Positions 12,389 through 33,392 of a DNA stretch of 64,000 nucleotides are shown here, piece by piece. The stretch's first letter is position 1, and each line of letters opens with the position of its first letter. The position numbers and the translations under genes were made by a program. The notes under the pieces are model-generated. The model was not told the DNA's origin and made no database searches. It saw only the letters and a program-made list of their open reading frames with translations. Source of the DNA: Telmatactis stephensoni (Eukaryota; Cnidaria; Anthozoa; Actiniaria; Isophelliidae); the NCBI GenBank assembly GCA_029948255.1, contig JALIZF010001939.1, positions 787,001 through 851,000 on the forward strand. Direction: 5' to 3'.

Positions 12389-14677
12389 ATGGCTCCTACA
12401 GTATCAGAGCAGCTAAAAAGCTTTGTAAAGAAAGAATTCCCAGGGTATATTCCTATTCCATCAATTGCTGAAGCAACTAGCTTTGGAATATTAAATCTGT
12501 GCCATCCAGAATTCGAAGGTCATAGCTGGGTAAAGACAGTTAAAAATTTCATTGGTAGCCATAAGGACGAGCCGTCGTTTATTTACAGCCTCGATCATAT
12601 ATTCGAATACTCTTCTCTGGATCCAAAAGAAAATGAACGTCTTTTAGATAAAATCCGTAAGGAGGATGTTTGTATACATGGCGAACAAGACAGCTCATTG
12701 AGCATGGAGCAAACAGGATCGTTTATTTCCCCGAGCATCAAGAAGGAACCATTGATCGAGTGCAAAACTAAGAAGAACGAAGTCGCAGCATTGGAGCTTG
12801 GGATAATACAGAGAGAGAAAATCTCATATACTGCACTTAATGGGTATTTGAGGAAAATCCCACAAGATAACAAGAGTTCATATATTTTCAACGAGATTGA
12901 AAATGACATGTTTGTGATATACGAAGTCCTATCGGCCGAAAAACTCGAGGGTCAAAATTACGGCTCTGCAGTTGGGGGATTCACCGGTACCGTTGATGCA
13001 AAGGGTTTCATGAGTGGATCAGGATCGGCCAACTGGCATCAAGAAAATTCTTCAAAACTTTCCAGGTTGAAGAGCATGAATAGATTTCCCATCGCTTTTA
13101 AATGCGGACAAATAAGATGCACCAGAAAAAGCGTCCGATTGGCCGAAAACGACAGAAAAACAGCAAAAGTACGTCGAAAACAGCAAAGCCTGAAGCTTGA
13201 GTTAGAGCCAATAACCAAATTCCTCAAGCCTTTCAAGCGGCACCAGCATAAAGAAGATAAGGAGGAGTTTCTACAATCAAATGAGTCTTGTAAGTACTTT
13301 ACAATTTGAATTTATTTGTTTCTTTTTTGTTTTGTTTTTTAAAATCTATGATCCTGGAGAGAGATGATAGGTGCATGCGCGCGCGTTTTGGCGGGAATCA
13401 TTTGACTTCCGGTGGACCGATCGACGACACGCTTTTGTTGTTATTGCGCATGCGCAGGTCATTATACTTCCGGTTTCTTTAAAAAGCTATAGTCTTTGGC
13501 GGATTTCATCAACACAAAGTGTTTCTTCAATATTTATATCATTTACAGCCTTTTCTTCAAAGCCAAGAATGGAATTGGCATAAAATTAAGAAATACGGAA
13601 GTTATAAATTTGCATAATTCTACGTCAACAACTGAAGAACAAAACGACTTCCTTGTGTTTGGGAAATGGAAGTTTATTCAGGCGAAACAAAATATAATGC
13701 CCGCCACAAAAATTCTCAAAGGGCGTCAGCTGGTGCAGGAGATAAATAACACATACAATCGAACATAGCTACTGGGCATAGCTAGCCTGCGTCACATCCG
13801 GACTTGTGACGCAGGCTAGGCATAGCTCACTATTAGATAATATAGGTAGGAGAAACCTGCGCTCATTGCACTGAATAGTTTTGGTTCATTTGAACAAAAC
13901 TAATAGTCCCTCCTTACTACGATAAATATCTCCCCTGCGTAAATGAATAGTTTTATTAAATGCTGATCGCGGAAAGTTCGAACTCGTTTAAAGCTATACA
14001 CAACAAAATATTGCGCAAACAAAGGGCGAGAAGTTGGTCACGCGTTTTCTAGTAGAGCAGATTTCATATGAGTATGAAACGGACCGCGCCGTGCCGTAAC
14101 CGTGTCAGTGCCGTCATGTCTATAAAAACATTCGAAATTCCTGCCGTAACCGTGTCGTGACCGTGCGGTGCCGTTTTCACAGTCATACGAAATCTACTCT
14201 ATTTAACACGGACACGACGGCTTCATTGTCACAGTAAATTTTGATCCGACCTCTCCAGTAATGACTCCATCGACGTATACAGCGACATTCAAAAAATCAC
14301 AAGTTTATTTGGAAATCATTCTTAAAAAGCATACTTGTTTTTATGCACCCTCATCTCAAGATTATTTGATGTATTTCAAATTCTCCAATATGCATTGCCT
14401 ATAAAGAAAATTATAGCTTTTTTCTGTAGCTATGACGCCATGTGATGACGTCACACAATGACGTCATAAAATGTGAAAGAAGTTCCCTCAAGGAAGACAA
14501 ACTATAAAATGTAAAAGCGAATGGACAATTTAGAGGCATTTTAGAGCATCAAATTTCTCTATATAATACGAGTAGTAGTCGCTTTTGTGATCTAAAAAAT
14601 AAATTAAAATTTGTTTTACCCTAATTTCTTTATTGTTTGCAGCCTCTTCGCCGATGGGTCCAGAACAAGTGTTCTAA
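12389..14677 (+). CDS. Gasdermin-family protein lacking a large C-terminal domain
   Basis: Gasdermin N-terminal domains oligomerise into membrane pores. Exon 1 is 12389-13289 and exon 2 is 14643-14677 (donor TCTT|gtaagt, acceptor tttgcag), giving 311 residues. Retained family blocks: residues 10-38 (SFVKKEFPGYIPIPSIAEAT), like the gasdermin/pejvakin start that ends in a [FL][IV]P[VI]xS[LI] motif; residues 150-185 (LRKIPQD ... MFVIYEVLSAEKLE), like the segment ending YVVTEVLQTQKE in GSDMD; and residues 232-242 (RFPIAFKCGQI), like the STLAFRVAQL strand. A basic stretch follows (about 250-290), then a short tail. There is no room for the ~200-residue autoinhibitory domain of most gasdermins, and no caspase-like linker is apparent. 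Cysteines are at 38, 95, 125, 239 and 244. An in-frame TTG lies 24 nt upstream, but the ATG is preferred. Family call is by motif memory, not alignment. Confidence 0.72.
13783..13819. repeat. Short perfect hairpin
   Basis: tagcctgcgtcac and gtgacgcaggcta enclose a ~9 bp loop in the intron of the gasdermin-like gene. Confidence 0.8.
14055..14199. mobile_element. MITE family 2, well-preserved copy
   Basis: Terminal inverted repeats of ~25 bp (gcagatttcatatgagtatg and the inverse of cagtcatacgaaatctactc) enclose a GC-rich body with accgtgtc/gccgtaac repeats and a central ctataaaaacattcgaaat. It lies in the intron of the gasdermin-like gene. Confidence 0.85.
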
Positions 14678-15520
14678 AGATGATCCACAGTAGCCCTGTA
14701 TGAAGAGTGATGAAGATAAAATATAAGTATGTACGTAAACAAGAAAAGCGGCCCTCCTCTGCTTCCTGTGGGGTCACCGCTCTCGCTTCAGCGTTACAGC
14801 AGCTGGAATATATGTGAATTTATGAATTCATGTCAATTCACTATTTTTTTCATTTGGAAAACATTTTCATTGCTAAAGCACAAAGTTTGGTGAATGTTTT
14901 TGCCACCTAACTCAAACACACTTGTTTACTGAAATTGAAGAGAAAATCATGCAAATTCTTTTTTTTACATCATCTCATTTGCATTTCCTGACTTCAAATG
15001 CTTAATGCTCCAAAAGGAGATGATTTTATCCGGAGATATTTTCACCATTAAACATTTCCATTCATGAAGAAACGATTCTCAGAATTTCAATTTAGGGGTT
15101 AGAGGCACTTTAACGCTTACATATGGTGTTTTCTGCGCGGAGACTGGGGCGAGTTCCTACGGAAAAGCCAAACATCCGCCATTTTGAAAATCGAACGTGC
15201 GCGCACGAGCTACAGAATCGTGCGCAGTTAGCGTGCCAAAGTCAAAGGCCTTTGTGGCCTCGTTCTCATGTACTAGGCCGCCATTTTTGAAAGTCGTCAA
15301 TAAGCTTGTCAAGCTTCATATTTTCCATTTTTCAAAATCTAAAGCATTTGTCGAGCGATTTTCAGCGTTTGGTTGCTAGTATTTTGATGTAGAGTATTCA
15401 AATTTCGTGCTGTGTAAACATCAACGCCTTTAGAGTCATGTACCCCACGTAACGCTAGTGTCCCGTATGTTGGTGTGAAGTGCAGGGCTGAGCCCGCGGT
15501 GTTTTATGCGTGAATGTCTC

Positions 15521-15640
15521 ACCATCCTAGTAACAGAAGTGAAGACCCAAATTTCCATGTAAACAGAATGCAGTAAATGTATAGCAGGTAGGATGATTCA
15601 TCGCCTACAAGGATGATCCTAGTGCCATGTAAACACCCCC
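15521..15640. repeat. CTAGGATCATCC fold-back fragment
   Basis: Blocks catcctagta, ccatgtaaacagaatgcag, gatgatcctagtg and catgtaaac match the element at 34107-34275 (and its duplicate in GATM C), so they belong to one repeat family. Confidence 0.6.
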
Positions 15641-16704
15641 TAAGATGACCCCACGTATAGGCAGGGCTCTCACGCGTTGCAACCATTTTATCAAAAACAA
15701 TACAAGTTGTCACATTCAGTCACGTTTAATTTGAAAAGAGAGATCATGTAGATCGTGTTTCCAGTTTACCGCGAAACGTAAAGAAGAGACATGTAGTCGT
15801 TCGTACTTTGGATGTATTTCCCAACATCAATACGTTAAATTATAGAATGTGTATGAATTTAGTTCAAAGGTTAGAGAAACAAGATGTATTTGCAGAGCTT
15901 CCTACAGGGTATTTATGACAGCAACTCTCACTAAACCCTTTGTTTTATAAGTTCGTTTGCTTTAGACATCTCTAATTGGATAGATTTTGTGGTTAAAACT
16001 GGTTTGGGGTCAGTCAAATGCCCAGAGCGTCCTTTACTCCTTTTCTGTCTCTTCCCCTCCTCCTCTCCTTTTGCATATAGTCTCCGATCGTGAGGACGCT
16101 GACCATTTTTTGTAGAAAGAACCATAGGAATATCAAATTAATAAAAGTTATATGCAAATTTGATTCTTCCATGACTGTACCTCACTTGTTTTCAAGTATT
16201 TCTATCAAATCAAGAGCCCATGATTGGCTCATGGTTACTTTATATTAAGAACTACCACTATAGAAAGGATGTGCAATCACTTGCAAATAGCGCTTGTCAC
16301 AGTTTACTAACACTGAAACATATTGTAATGCTAATGAGATAAACATTTGCACAATAACTTATAACAAGTTCCTTTGAAAAAAAGCCATGGCCAATCGATT
16401 TTTGGTTGGCACACGAATAATAAAGGTTTACGTCAACGTGAACATCACTATTAAAAACCAGAACAATCTGACAATTTAACAAACTAGGTAAAGCAGTTGA
16501 TCGCATGATTTTTTTCATTTCTATTTATTTATTCATTCATTCATTCATATATTCATCCAAATCCAAATCTCTTCTAAGGGAATGTCTGTAGAATTCATCT
16601 GCGATCATCTTGGTGTCTTTTAATACTTGTTTTATTAAAATATTGTTCAATACTTGTTCATTGTTCTAATTGGAAGACCCTTTTTGAGATTGTCATTTTC
16701 AGCC

Positions 16705-16875
16705 TTTATCATGCAGGGTAGTTTTTGTCTGATATAGCTAGATATTTTATTCGTTGTCTGTTGACGAACTTAATTATACATCTTCAGTTTTATCATGCAG
16801 GGTACTTTTTGTCTGATATTGCTAGATATTTTATTCCGGCGCTGTCTGTTGACGAACTTAATTATATATCTTCAG
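16705..16875. repeat. Tandem duplication of an ~83 bp unit
   Basis: The block starting tttatcatgcagggta at 16705 repeats at 16788 with few changes (gtctgatat, gctagatattttattc and tgttgacgaacttaatta in both). Confidence 0.85.
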
Positions 16876-17133
16876 TTTGCAGATGTTCTGCACATCTTTT
16901 TTTGTTAGGATATAACTGAAATCCTCTTCGTATGAGATCGGAATAATCCTTTTTTCTTTTGCTCTGTTGCTCTTGAAATCTATGATATCATTAATTCCAA
17001 AGCCTGTATGCAAATTGGACAACTCTATTTGGTTCACCGACCTTCAATAGGGTCAGCTAAAGCTTACTGCATGATAATAACTATTCAAAAAACCTTTGAC
17101 GTTCTATATAAACCTGACCTGTTTAGACAAATC

Positions 17134-26513
<9,380 letters not shown>

Positions 26514-27689
26514 CCTAGCCTTCTGAAAACATGATTTTCCTGTTCCGCTTATGTAAGGAGGATAGAACGTAATTATAAATCGGTTCCTGAAAAATTAATA
26601 GAGTGATTTAGCAAACGTGACAAGACGCAAGAACAGGACGTGCGTGACATACTGGCTATCGTGACCAGAGTTAACGTCATTTCGAATAAAATTGGTCAGC
26701 GCGCGCCACATCCTCTTTCACGCCCCGTCGCGTTTGCTAATTACTCTAATGATAGAGAGATTAAGCATCACGTACACGAGAAACGGCAAACGGCAAAGAG
26801 GATCACGTGACCTACTTTTTTCGCGTCTGGCGTTGCTGTTTCAACGCGAGGATGGGTCATTTTACGTTTGCCGAAATTCGTAGGTCACGTGATCCTCTCT
26901 GTCGTTTGCCGTTTGCCGTGTACGTGATGCTTAATCTCTCTATGAATGTAAACGTTTAACACGTTTTCACATCAAATATATAGCTATTTGCACTGAATAC
27001 TGACCCTTTCAGAAGCTGAGACCGAAATGACTCCTGGGTAGTAATATATGGATATTCATATGTTTTGTCGTGAATTCACTACATAATCGTGTTGGAAATA
27101 CCAAGAATTTATCTCGGTCACAAATCATCTAATAAACAAATTTCCCAGTGTTCCTTTCAGTCTCAGCTTCTATGCTTTGAAAAGGTCAATGTTTGTGCAA
27201 TTAGCTGTATGTAATTTTCGTAGATAGTAAGCAGATACATATCAGCTTTTGCTGCCTTTAGACTAACCTGCACTGCCAACTTTGATTGTGATAATCAATA
27301 CAAAAGCCACATAGCCAAGTTTGGTGTTCATCGGGTCAATATTGAACAACTTACAGCCATTTCAAAACTCCAAAATTTACTAAGACACTGATGATTGTAT
27401 AGATTGCTGGCCAATTGTTCCACTTTTGTTTGGTGCTCCATACATTTCTTTGTAAATTCATTATATCTGAATGGCTGTAAGTTGTTCAATATTGACTCCC
27501 TTTTCTCTTTCCTAGTCCCCCTCCACATCCCCCTCTCTCCCTTCCACTTACCACTTATGTACTTTAAGTATTATACAGTGCCAAATATAAATGTTGTTGC
27601 TGTTGTTGTTGTTGTTGTTGTTGTTGTTGTATATACAACAGATATCGCCCCCTCTCCCCCCTCCTCATTCATTTCGATTTTTTGTTTGA
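26514..27689. other. Spacer downstream of GATM A with three fold-backs
   Basis: Non-coding; duplicated at 40295-41470. Fold-backs: 26751-26944 (agagagattaagcatcacgt arms, with gatcacgtgacct boxes), 26999-27189 (agaagctgagac / gtctcagcttct) and 27335-27496 (caatattgaacaacttacag arms). A GTT microsatellite lies near 27591-27632. The 3' UTR and poly(A) signal of GATM A should lie at the start but are not assigned. Confidence 0.6.
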
Positions 27690-28560
27690 CTCTTGTTGCT
27701 TTGAACGTAAAAAGTAACCAAACAGCAATCGAGTGTGAGGAGTGTCTCCATTAGACACATGTTAAATGTATTATACAATCGCTATGGGATGGATTCGAAC
27801 TGTGTGTGGATTTGCAATTTGTGTTTGTTCCCGCATTTTTCGACAATTCTCTCGGACAATTTCAATTTGTCTACATCAAACAGATTTGACATTCTCTCTA
27901 GCTACCTGGAGCAGGATGATGAGCCTTCTACCCCAATGTTTACATCAATGCAAGCCCGACGTGTTTATCAAGAAATAGAAAGGCAACGAACATAAGAATT
28001 ATGACGATTAACTGTAACTGCATGTGCTCCAAGGAAAACCAAAACCAACTGGTGGACTTGATTGAAACCCCGATTCTCCTGATATCATTTGTGGACAGGA
28101 ATCTAAGCTTGACAGTTCAGTAAGAAACTCGGAGGTATTTCCCCCCGGGGGGGACTCCCATATATCGTTGGGTGGGGATGATCGTCGTATCTTTTAGGGG
28201 TCAAAATCAGGGATCCGGTATCTTTTAGGGTGTATTAAAGGTTTTGGGGCCTCCAAAGTCTGAGCTGGTATCTTTTTTAAGAGAATAACATATTACATAA
28301 TAATAACAGCAACGCCAGCTTTTAAATTGCTTTTTTTTAGCTGGTATCTTTTAGGGGTAAAAATCTTATGCTACCACGCCCACCTTCGTAAGACTCCGGT
28401 ATCTTTTAGGGGTATTTTTAAAAATTTCCGACGATCATCCCCGCCCATTTTCGATCGGAGACCCAAACATCATCAGCAAAGTTAGCGTGTTTCCTGGAAT
28501 GAGTGATCACGAGTGAATTATAACGGATATCAACCTAAAAGTTAAACAATAAAAAGCCAC
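27690..28560 (+). pseudogene. Broken LINE 5' part: PHD-like finger and start of APE endonuclease
   Basis: Decayed frames read QTAIECEECLH, then CVWICNLC (zinc-finger/PHD-like), a linker with SNRFDILSSYLEQDDEP, and MTINCN ... SKENQNQLVDLIET ... PDIICGQESKLDSS, the typical opening of a CR1/L2-type APE endonuclease. A MITE family 1 copy interrupts it at 28141-28455, and endonuclease-like VFPGMSDHE follows. There are frameshifts and stops throughout. An almost identical copy is at 41471-42343. Confidence 0.7.
28141..28455. mobile_element. MITE family 1, copy 3, inserted in a LINE remnant
   Basis: Starts ccccccgggggggactccca and ends cgacgatcatccccgcccat, with internal TATCTTTTAGGG sub-repeats. 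The right terminus has decayed. Confidence 0.8.
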
Positions 28561-28687
28561 CAAGAACAGTTTGCAGATTCAGAATAGGAGACATGGATAC
28601 AGTGAGGGCGCGGACCTCGTGCCTCAGTGATTATCTATTAAGGAGGCTTCCTACAATTTTTCTTGTGCTCGACCGGTCAACTTGAAA

Positions 28688-31322
28688 TATAATAATAATA
28701 ATAATAATAATATAATAATAATATATACTTATATAGCGCATATACAATCCTGATCTATGCGCTTAAACTTTACAAATTATAACTTTGCTTGAAAAGTAGA
28801 GTTTTAAGAGATGACTTAAATGAGTCCAGATCAGTTGCATTTCTCAAAGAGGACGGAAGAGAGTTCCATAGTTCAGGTGCACAGGCAGAAAAAGAACGAT
28901 AACCATAGGTTTTCATATTGTAGCTGTGGTGATTAAGTAAAACTTCAGAGGAAGAGCGGAGACGTCTTGACGGTTTGTAGAGTGAAATCATGTCAGAAAT
29001 GTAGGATGGAGCCATGTGGTGAATTGCTTTGAATGTAAACATGAGAATCTTGAATTTTATGCGTTCAGATACAGGTAGCCAGTGTAAGTCAATCAGGATT
29101 GGAGTGATGTGATCAGATTTACGTGATAAAGTAATTATTCGAGCGGCAGCATTTTGTACTGATTGTATTTTTGAGATCAAACATTTGGGAAGGCCAAAGA
29201 GAAGACTGTTGCAATTATCGATCTTGGAAGTTACAAAAGCATGAATTAAAGATTCCGTTGTTTTGACGGAAAGGTATTTTCTGATCTTAGCAATATTCCG
29301 GAGGTGATAGAAGGCGTTTTTACATACACTGTTGACTTGAGGGACCATAGACATTGTGGAATCAAAAATTACTCCAATGTTTCTTGCCTTGGCAGAAGGT
29401 TTAAGAATGTCATTAGCAAATTGAATGGTTGGTATGGATGTCAGGGTGGTTGTTTTTGAATGAAGAAATAGCAGTTCAGTTTTATCAGTGTTTAATTTTA
29501 GTTTATTTATCGTCATCCATTCGGCAATATCATTAAGACAGTTTTCAATTCTGGTGGTAGTTTGGGTGATGTCAGCATCATCATTGTTAGAAAAAGGTAT
29601 GTAAAGTTGTGTGTCATCTGCATAAAGATGGTACAACATGTTATGATGGCGAAGAATATTGGCAACAGGAGAAGTATACAGAAGATATAACATTGGGCCC
29701 AGAACGGAACCTTGAGGAACACCACAGTCTAATTCCAGTGTATCAGAATTTGCATCATCTAGCGAAACGAACTGAGAACGTTCAGAAAGGTATGATTTAA
29801 ACCAGTTAAGGGCATTGCCACGAATTCCAAATTTAGTTTGAAGACGGTTTAGAAGGATATCATGATCTACGGTGTCAAAAGCAGCAGACAGATCAAGCAG
29901 AAGCAGTACAACACATTTACGTTTATCAATTGATTGTAGAATGTCGTTTTGAACACGGACCAGGGCAGTTTCACAGCTATGGCGATATTTATAGGCAGAT
30001 TGAAAGGGTTCATGAAGATTATTCATGGAAAGGTAATTATCAAGACGATCAGCAACAATTTTTTCTACAATTTTTGAAATGCACTTTAGATTGGATATGG
30101 GGCGGTAATTACCAAGAACATTGTAATTTAAAGACGATTTCTTGATAAGAGGTTTTAAAACAGCCATTTTTGGGGCAGGAGGAACATAACCATTTTCCAG
30201 AGAGAGATTTATTATCTTGCAGATGATTGGAAGTAGTGTCACAAATTCTGTTACAAGTAGATTAGCAGGAAGAGGATCAAGAGAACACGATTTTGACGCA
30301 AGTTCCTTGGCTAGTTTATGGAGCTCATCACAGGTAGTGGGCGAAAGTTTATCTAGTTGGCAATCAAGTGTAGGATGATCAAACTTATGAAACAAATCGT
30401 TATTCATAAAAACAATAGCAGGTAATCCATCTCTTATATTTAAGATTTTCTTTTTGAAGAAATATACAAAGTCATTGGACAAAGTATTTAACGAATCACA
30501 GGTTGGTAGACATCTTTCAGGTGAACGGTGAAGTAGACGATCAATTGATTTGAATAATGCACTGCAATTATTGTCAGCGTCAGAGATCAAATTGGAGTAG
30601 TAATTCATTTTTGCTTTGAAAATCATATCTTTCACAACATTACATTGATCAACATACATCTGCCTGTCTATAGTTAGACCAGATCGGCGCCAACGTCTTT
30701 CAAAACGACGACGTGTAATTTTATTTTCGTTTATATCATTAGTATACCAAGGTGCTTTGGGACGAACAGTAATAGTTTTGGAGCAGATTGGAGCATGATT
30801 ATCAAGAATGGTAGATAGAACAGAGTCATATTGATTACACAACTCAGTTAGATCAGCGGCTGGAGATTGAAGTAATGATGAGTTAGTAATGTCTTGATGG
30901 AATTGATCCTTGTCAATTTTATTAATTCTTCTAAAAGATATGATTTTTGTCGGCTGCTTAAATTTGTGGATTGACAGATTACAGTGAACTGCAAAATGAT
31001 CGGATAACACAGGATCATGTATATTAACATTTTTAACCAATGACATCTCATCAGATCTTGTGATGATAATATCCAATACATGTTTGTTCTTGTGAGTAGG
31101 GGTCATGACATGTACTGATAAATTAAAACAGTTTAACAGATCAAGAAAACGTTTGGCATGAGTGTCAGAGTTGTCCTCAACGTGAAAATTAAAATCACCA
31201 GCAATCATTAATTTACCAGATGAAGAAACCAGGCGCTCCAACAGTGTAGAGAAGTCATGATAGAACATATTATAACTAAGACCATTAGCTGCAGAGATAG
31301 GAGGACGATAAACAATGACAGT
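28688..31322 (-). mobile_element. 5'-truncated CR1/L2-type non-LTR retrotransposon with long intact ORF
   Basis: The minus-strand ORF 28770-31268 (832 codons from its first Met; open frame upstream to about 31322 reads VIVYRPPIS) encodes the C-terminal part of the APE endonuclease (KLMIAGDFNFHV, LSDHFAVHC) and a full reverse transcriptase: LLLLDLSAAFDTVDHD (motif A), GVPQGSVLGP (motif B), LYADDTQLYI (catalytic YADD), then the usual tail HWLPVSERIKFKI ... ELWNSLPSSLR. The 3' UTR ends in tatatagcgcatata followed by an (aat)n tail at 28688-28725. The 5' end of the endonuclease is missing, as expected of target-primed insertion. The uninterrupted frame implies recent insertion; it is absent from the matching place in the second duplicated unit. 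Confidence 0.9.
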
Positions 31323-33392
31323 TCTTCATACCCTACCCCCTTCTCCCTCGCCTGAGCCTGTTCACAGGCTAGCACATTGACTGACAAGCTGTCATTATTA
31401 TCCGATATTAACTAGGACATCTCTAGCTCAGGGCGTTGCCTTGTAAATTGGAATATTTGAACAGTTGATTAAGGTACAATTTACAAGAAAGCGTTAGGTC
31501 ATAAAAAGGTCAGCTGGAATATACGTCGGTTTAAACGATGTTTGGGCACAGTTTAAGTGTCTATAGGAGCCAGGAAACACATACAGGCCAAGCCAAAGAG
31601 TTTTTGTAAGATCAAGGTTGATCAAGGTCAAGCTTTGCTGGTACCTTCCCCTCCCCTCTCGTGCCGCTACGCAGGCTACACCAATCAGTAAACTAGTCGC
31701 TTATCGTTTACTGAATCGATACTGAACTGTATTGTTGTATGATCAGAGTAATGATAAGGAAAGATACGTAAGGTAAGACCAAAACAACTCGAAATTTTCA
31801 CAAATACAGCTAAAACCAACTCTAAATTTATTTGTAGGTAATTTTTGACATTTATTTGAAATTTGTACTGAACAATGCTTAAGTTTGCTCCCTGTGGTTT
31901 AACTCGGACCCTAACTCGGACTCCAACTCGGACTCAACTCTAACTCGGACTCGGTTCCAAACTCGGAGAAATGTGATTCCCCCAAGAAACACGACACGAC
32001 TTTGCTCTGAAGCACTGAGACAAGCAATTAAAATTGCGATAAGAGAAAGTAAGCTGTCGTTTATCTAATAAAGGGTCTTTGGTTGATGTAGTAGGTAATT
32101 ACTCGTGCCCAGGCCTTTAGGCCGGGAACGAGTTATAAATTGCAAATGTTTTTTTTTTTTCTCTTTTCGTCCTCAGCTATTTCTGATTGGTTCGTTCTAG
32201 GGAACCTCTGATTGGTTAAGAACGTAAAAACAATGCCCTTCATTCATCAGTCCTCTAGGAGGCGTGTGATCCTCGAAGCTGGGGAATAAAGACTTGGGCA
32301 GGATTTAATGGTGGACAATGGCTGGAGTACAGCTTTAAAAACAGGCCCTTTAAGCAGTAAATAAAGCAAAGTCGAGCTTTTTACTCGAGGCATACCCAAC
32401 TCCATTATAAGAGCGTTAGAATGGACAGCTATTTTGAACTCGGTCTCCGATTCTGCGACCAAAAAATGAATTCTAAAGGGACTTCTTCAAGTCGTACACT
32501 TTCCCCGTCTCAAGCATCAGATGTAAGCCAGAATTGGCGAGCTCTTATCATCAAAGCAGAGTGCCCCTCACAGTTCTCACTGCATATGTTGCTAAACGAA
32601 CAGCAATAGAGGGAAGTCAATTGTGTATTTCCCGTCAAACAGTTATGAGAGCTAATGGGGCCGGTTTTTGTACTAAATTTGAATATCGAAAACGAAGGAG
32701 ACTGAAGCTCTGTGTTGTACGTGCTCTGATGATCTGACAGTATGCGTGTTTTATGTTTTCATATTAAAATATGAAAGAAAAATGTAGATGAGTAGTTACT
32801 ATGTTAGTGAGTCAGTTGTAGAGCCTTTACGACAAACAATTCAGACGATAAGTGAAATAAAATCAACTTAAAGAACAAGATATTCGCTTGAATTTTACGA
32901 GGTCTTAAAGAAAACAAGACTTTTGGAATGTGGGGTCAAGGCGGATTGGCAAAAATCTGTCACGGAGCTCTGGAAGATAAGTAGGGCTTATCAAAGTAGT
33001 CGTGTTGATTGTACACAAACGTACAATTAGCTACAATTATTGAGGCTGAGCGTTTGTGTCAGTACTTCAGATCGATAGAATAAAATGAGAGATTGAACAT
33101 TCTATGTGGTTGAATTCTATTTATTTTTGGTTTGATCATCTTGAACATGTCTAAAAATGTAAATAATTTGGCCGTCACGGTAGACTATTTATATGGCATG
33201 GTAAATTGATACAGTTCGTTAAGTGGATCTAAGTGGGACAGTTCGGGCAAAATTAAGAAGGTTATTAAGACCTCTTCTATAAACAGGGCCTCACCTTGGG
33301 CACGAGTGAACGCACGAGTGCGTCTAGTTATTCATGATTTGAGAAGAATCTTTGAAAAATTTTGTTAAACTGACAGTGTGCCTTGTTAAATC
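31323..33392. other. Spacer upstream of GATM B
   Basis: An 'aactcggactc' minisatellite lies at 31905-31970. From 31984 onward the sequence duplicates that from 45527. A region around 32340-32900 (agctttttactcgaggcata, ttataagagc) resembles 43990-44560 at lower identity and is an older repeat. The end should hold the GATM B promoter. Confidence 0.5.

Larger units (their letters stand above)
14678..17133. other. Spacer between the gasdermin-like gene and GATM A
   Basis: No gene recognised. It holds a fold-back fragment (15521-15640) and a local tandem duplication (16705-16875). The last part should contain the GATM A promoter; a TATATAA-like string ~25 bp before the GATM ATG is too close to be a convincing TATA box for that start. 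Confidence 0.5.

Noticed and set aside
13290..13309. Gasdermin-like ORF ending by read-through at 13307-13309 (CKYFTI tail)
   Set aside because: A strong donor (TCTT|gtaagt) at 13289 and a good acceptor at 14641-14642 give an in-frame second exon; the unspliced end remains possible as retained-intron product.
27395..27754. 119-codon ORF with a poly-Val run (and its duplicate at 41176-41535)
   Set aside because: Generated by a GTT microsatellite and a fold-back element; no conserved domain.
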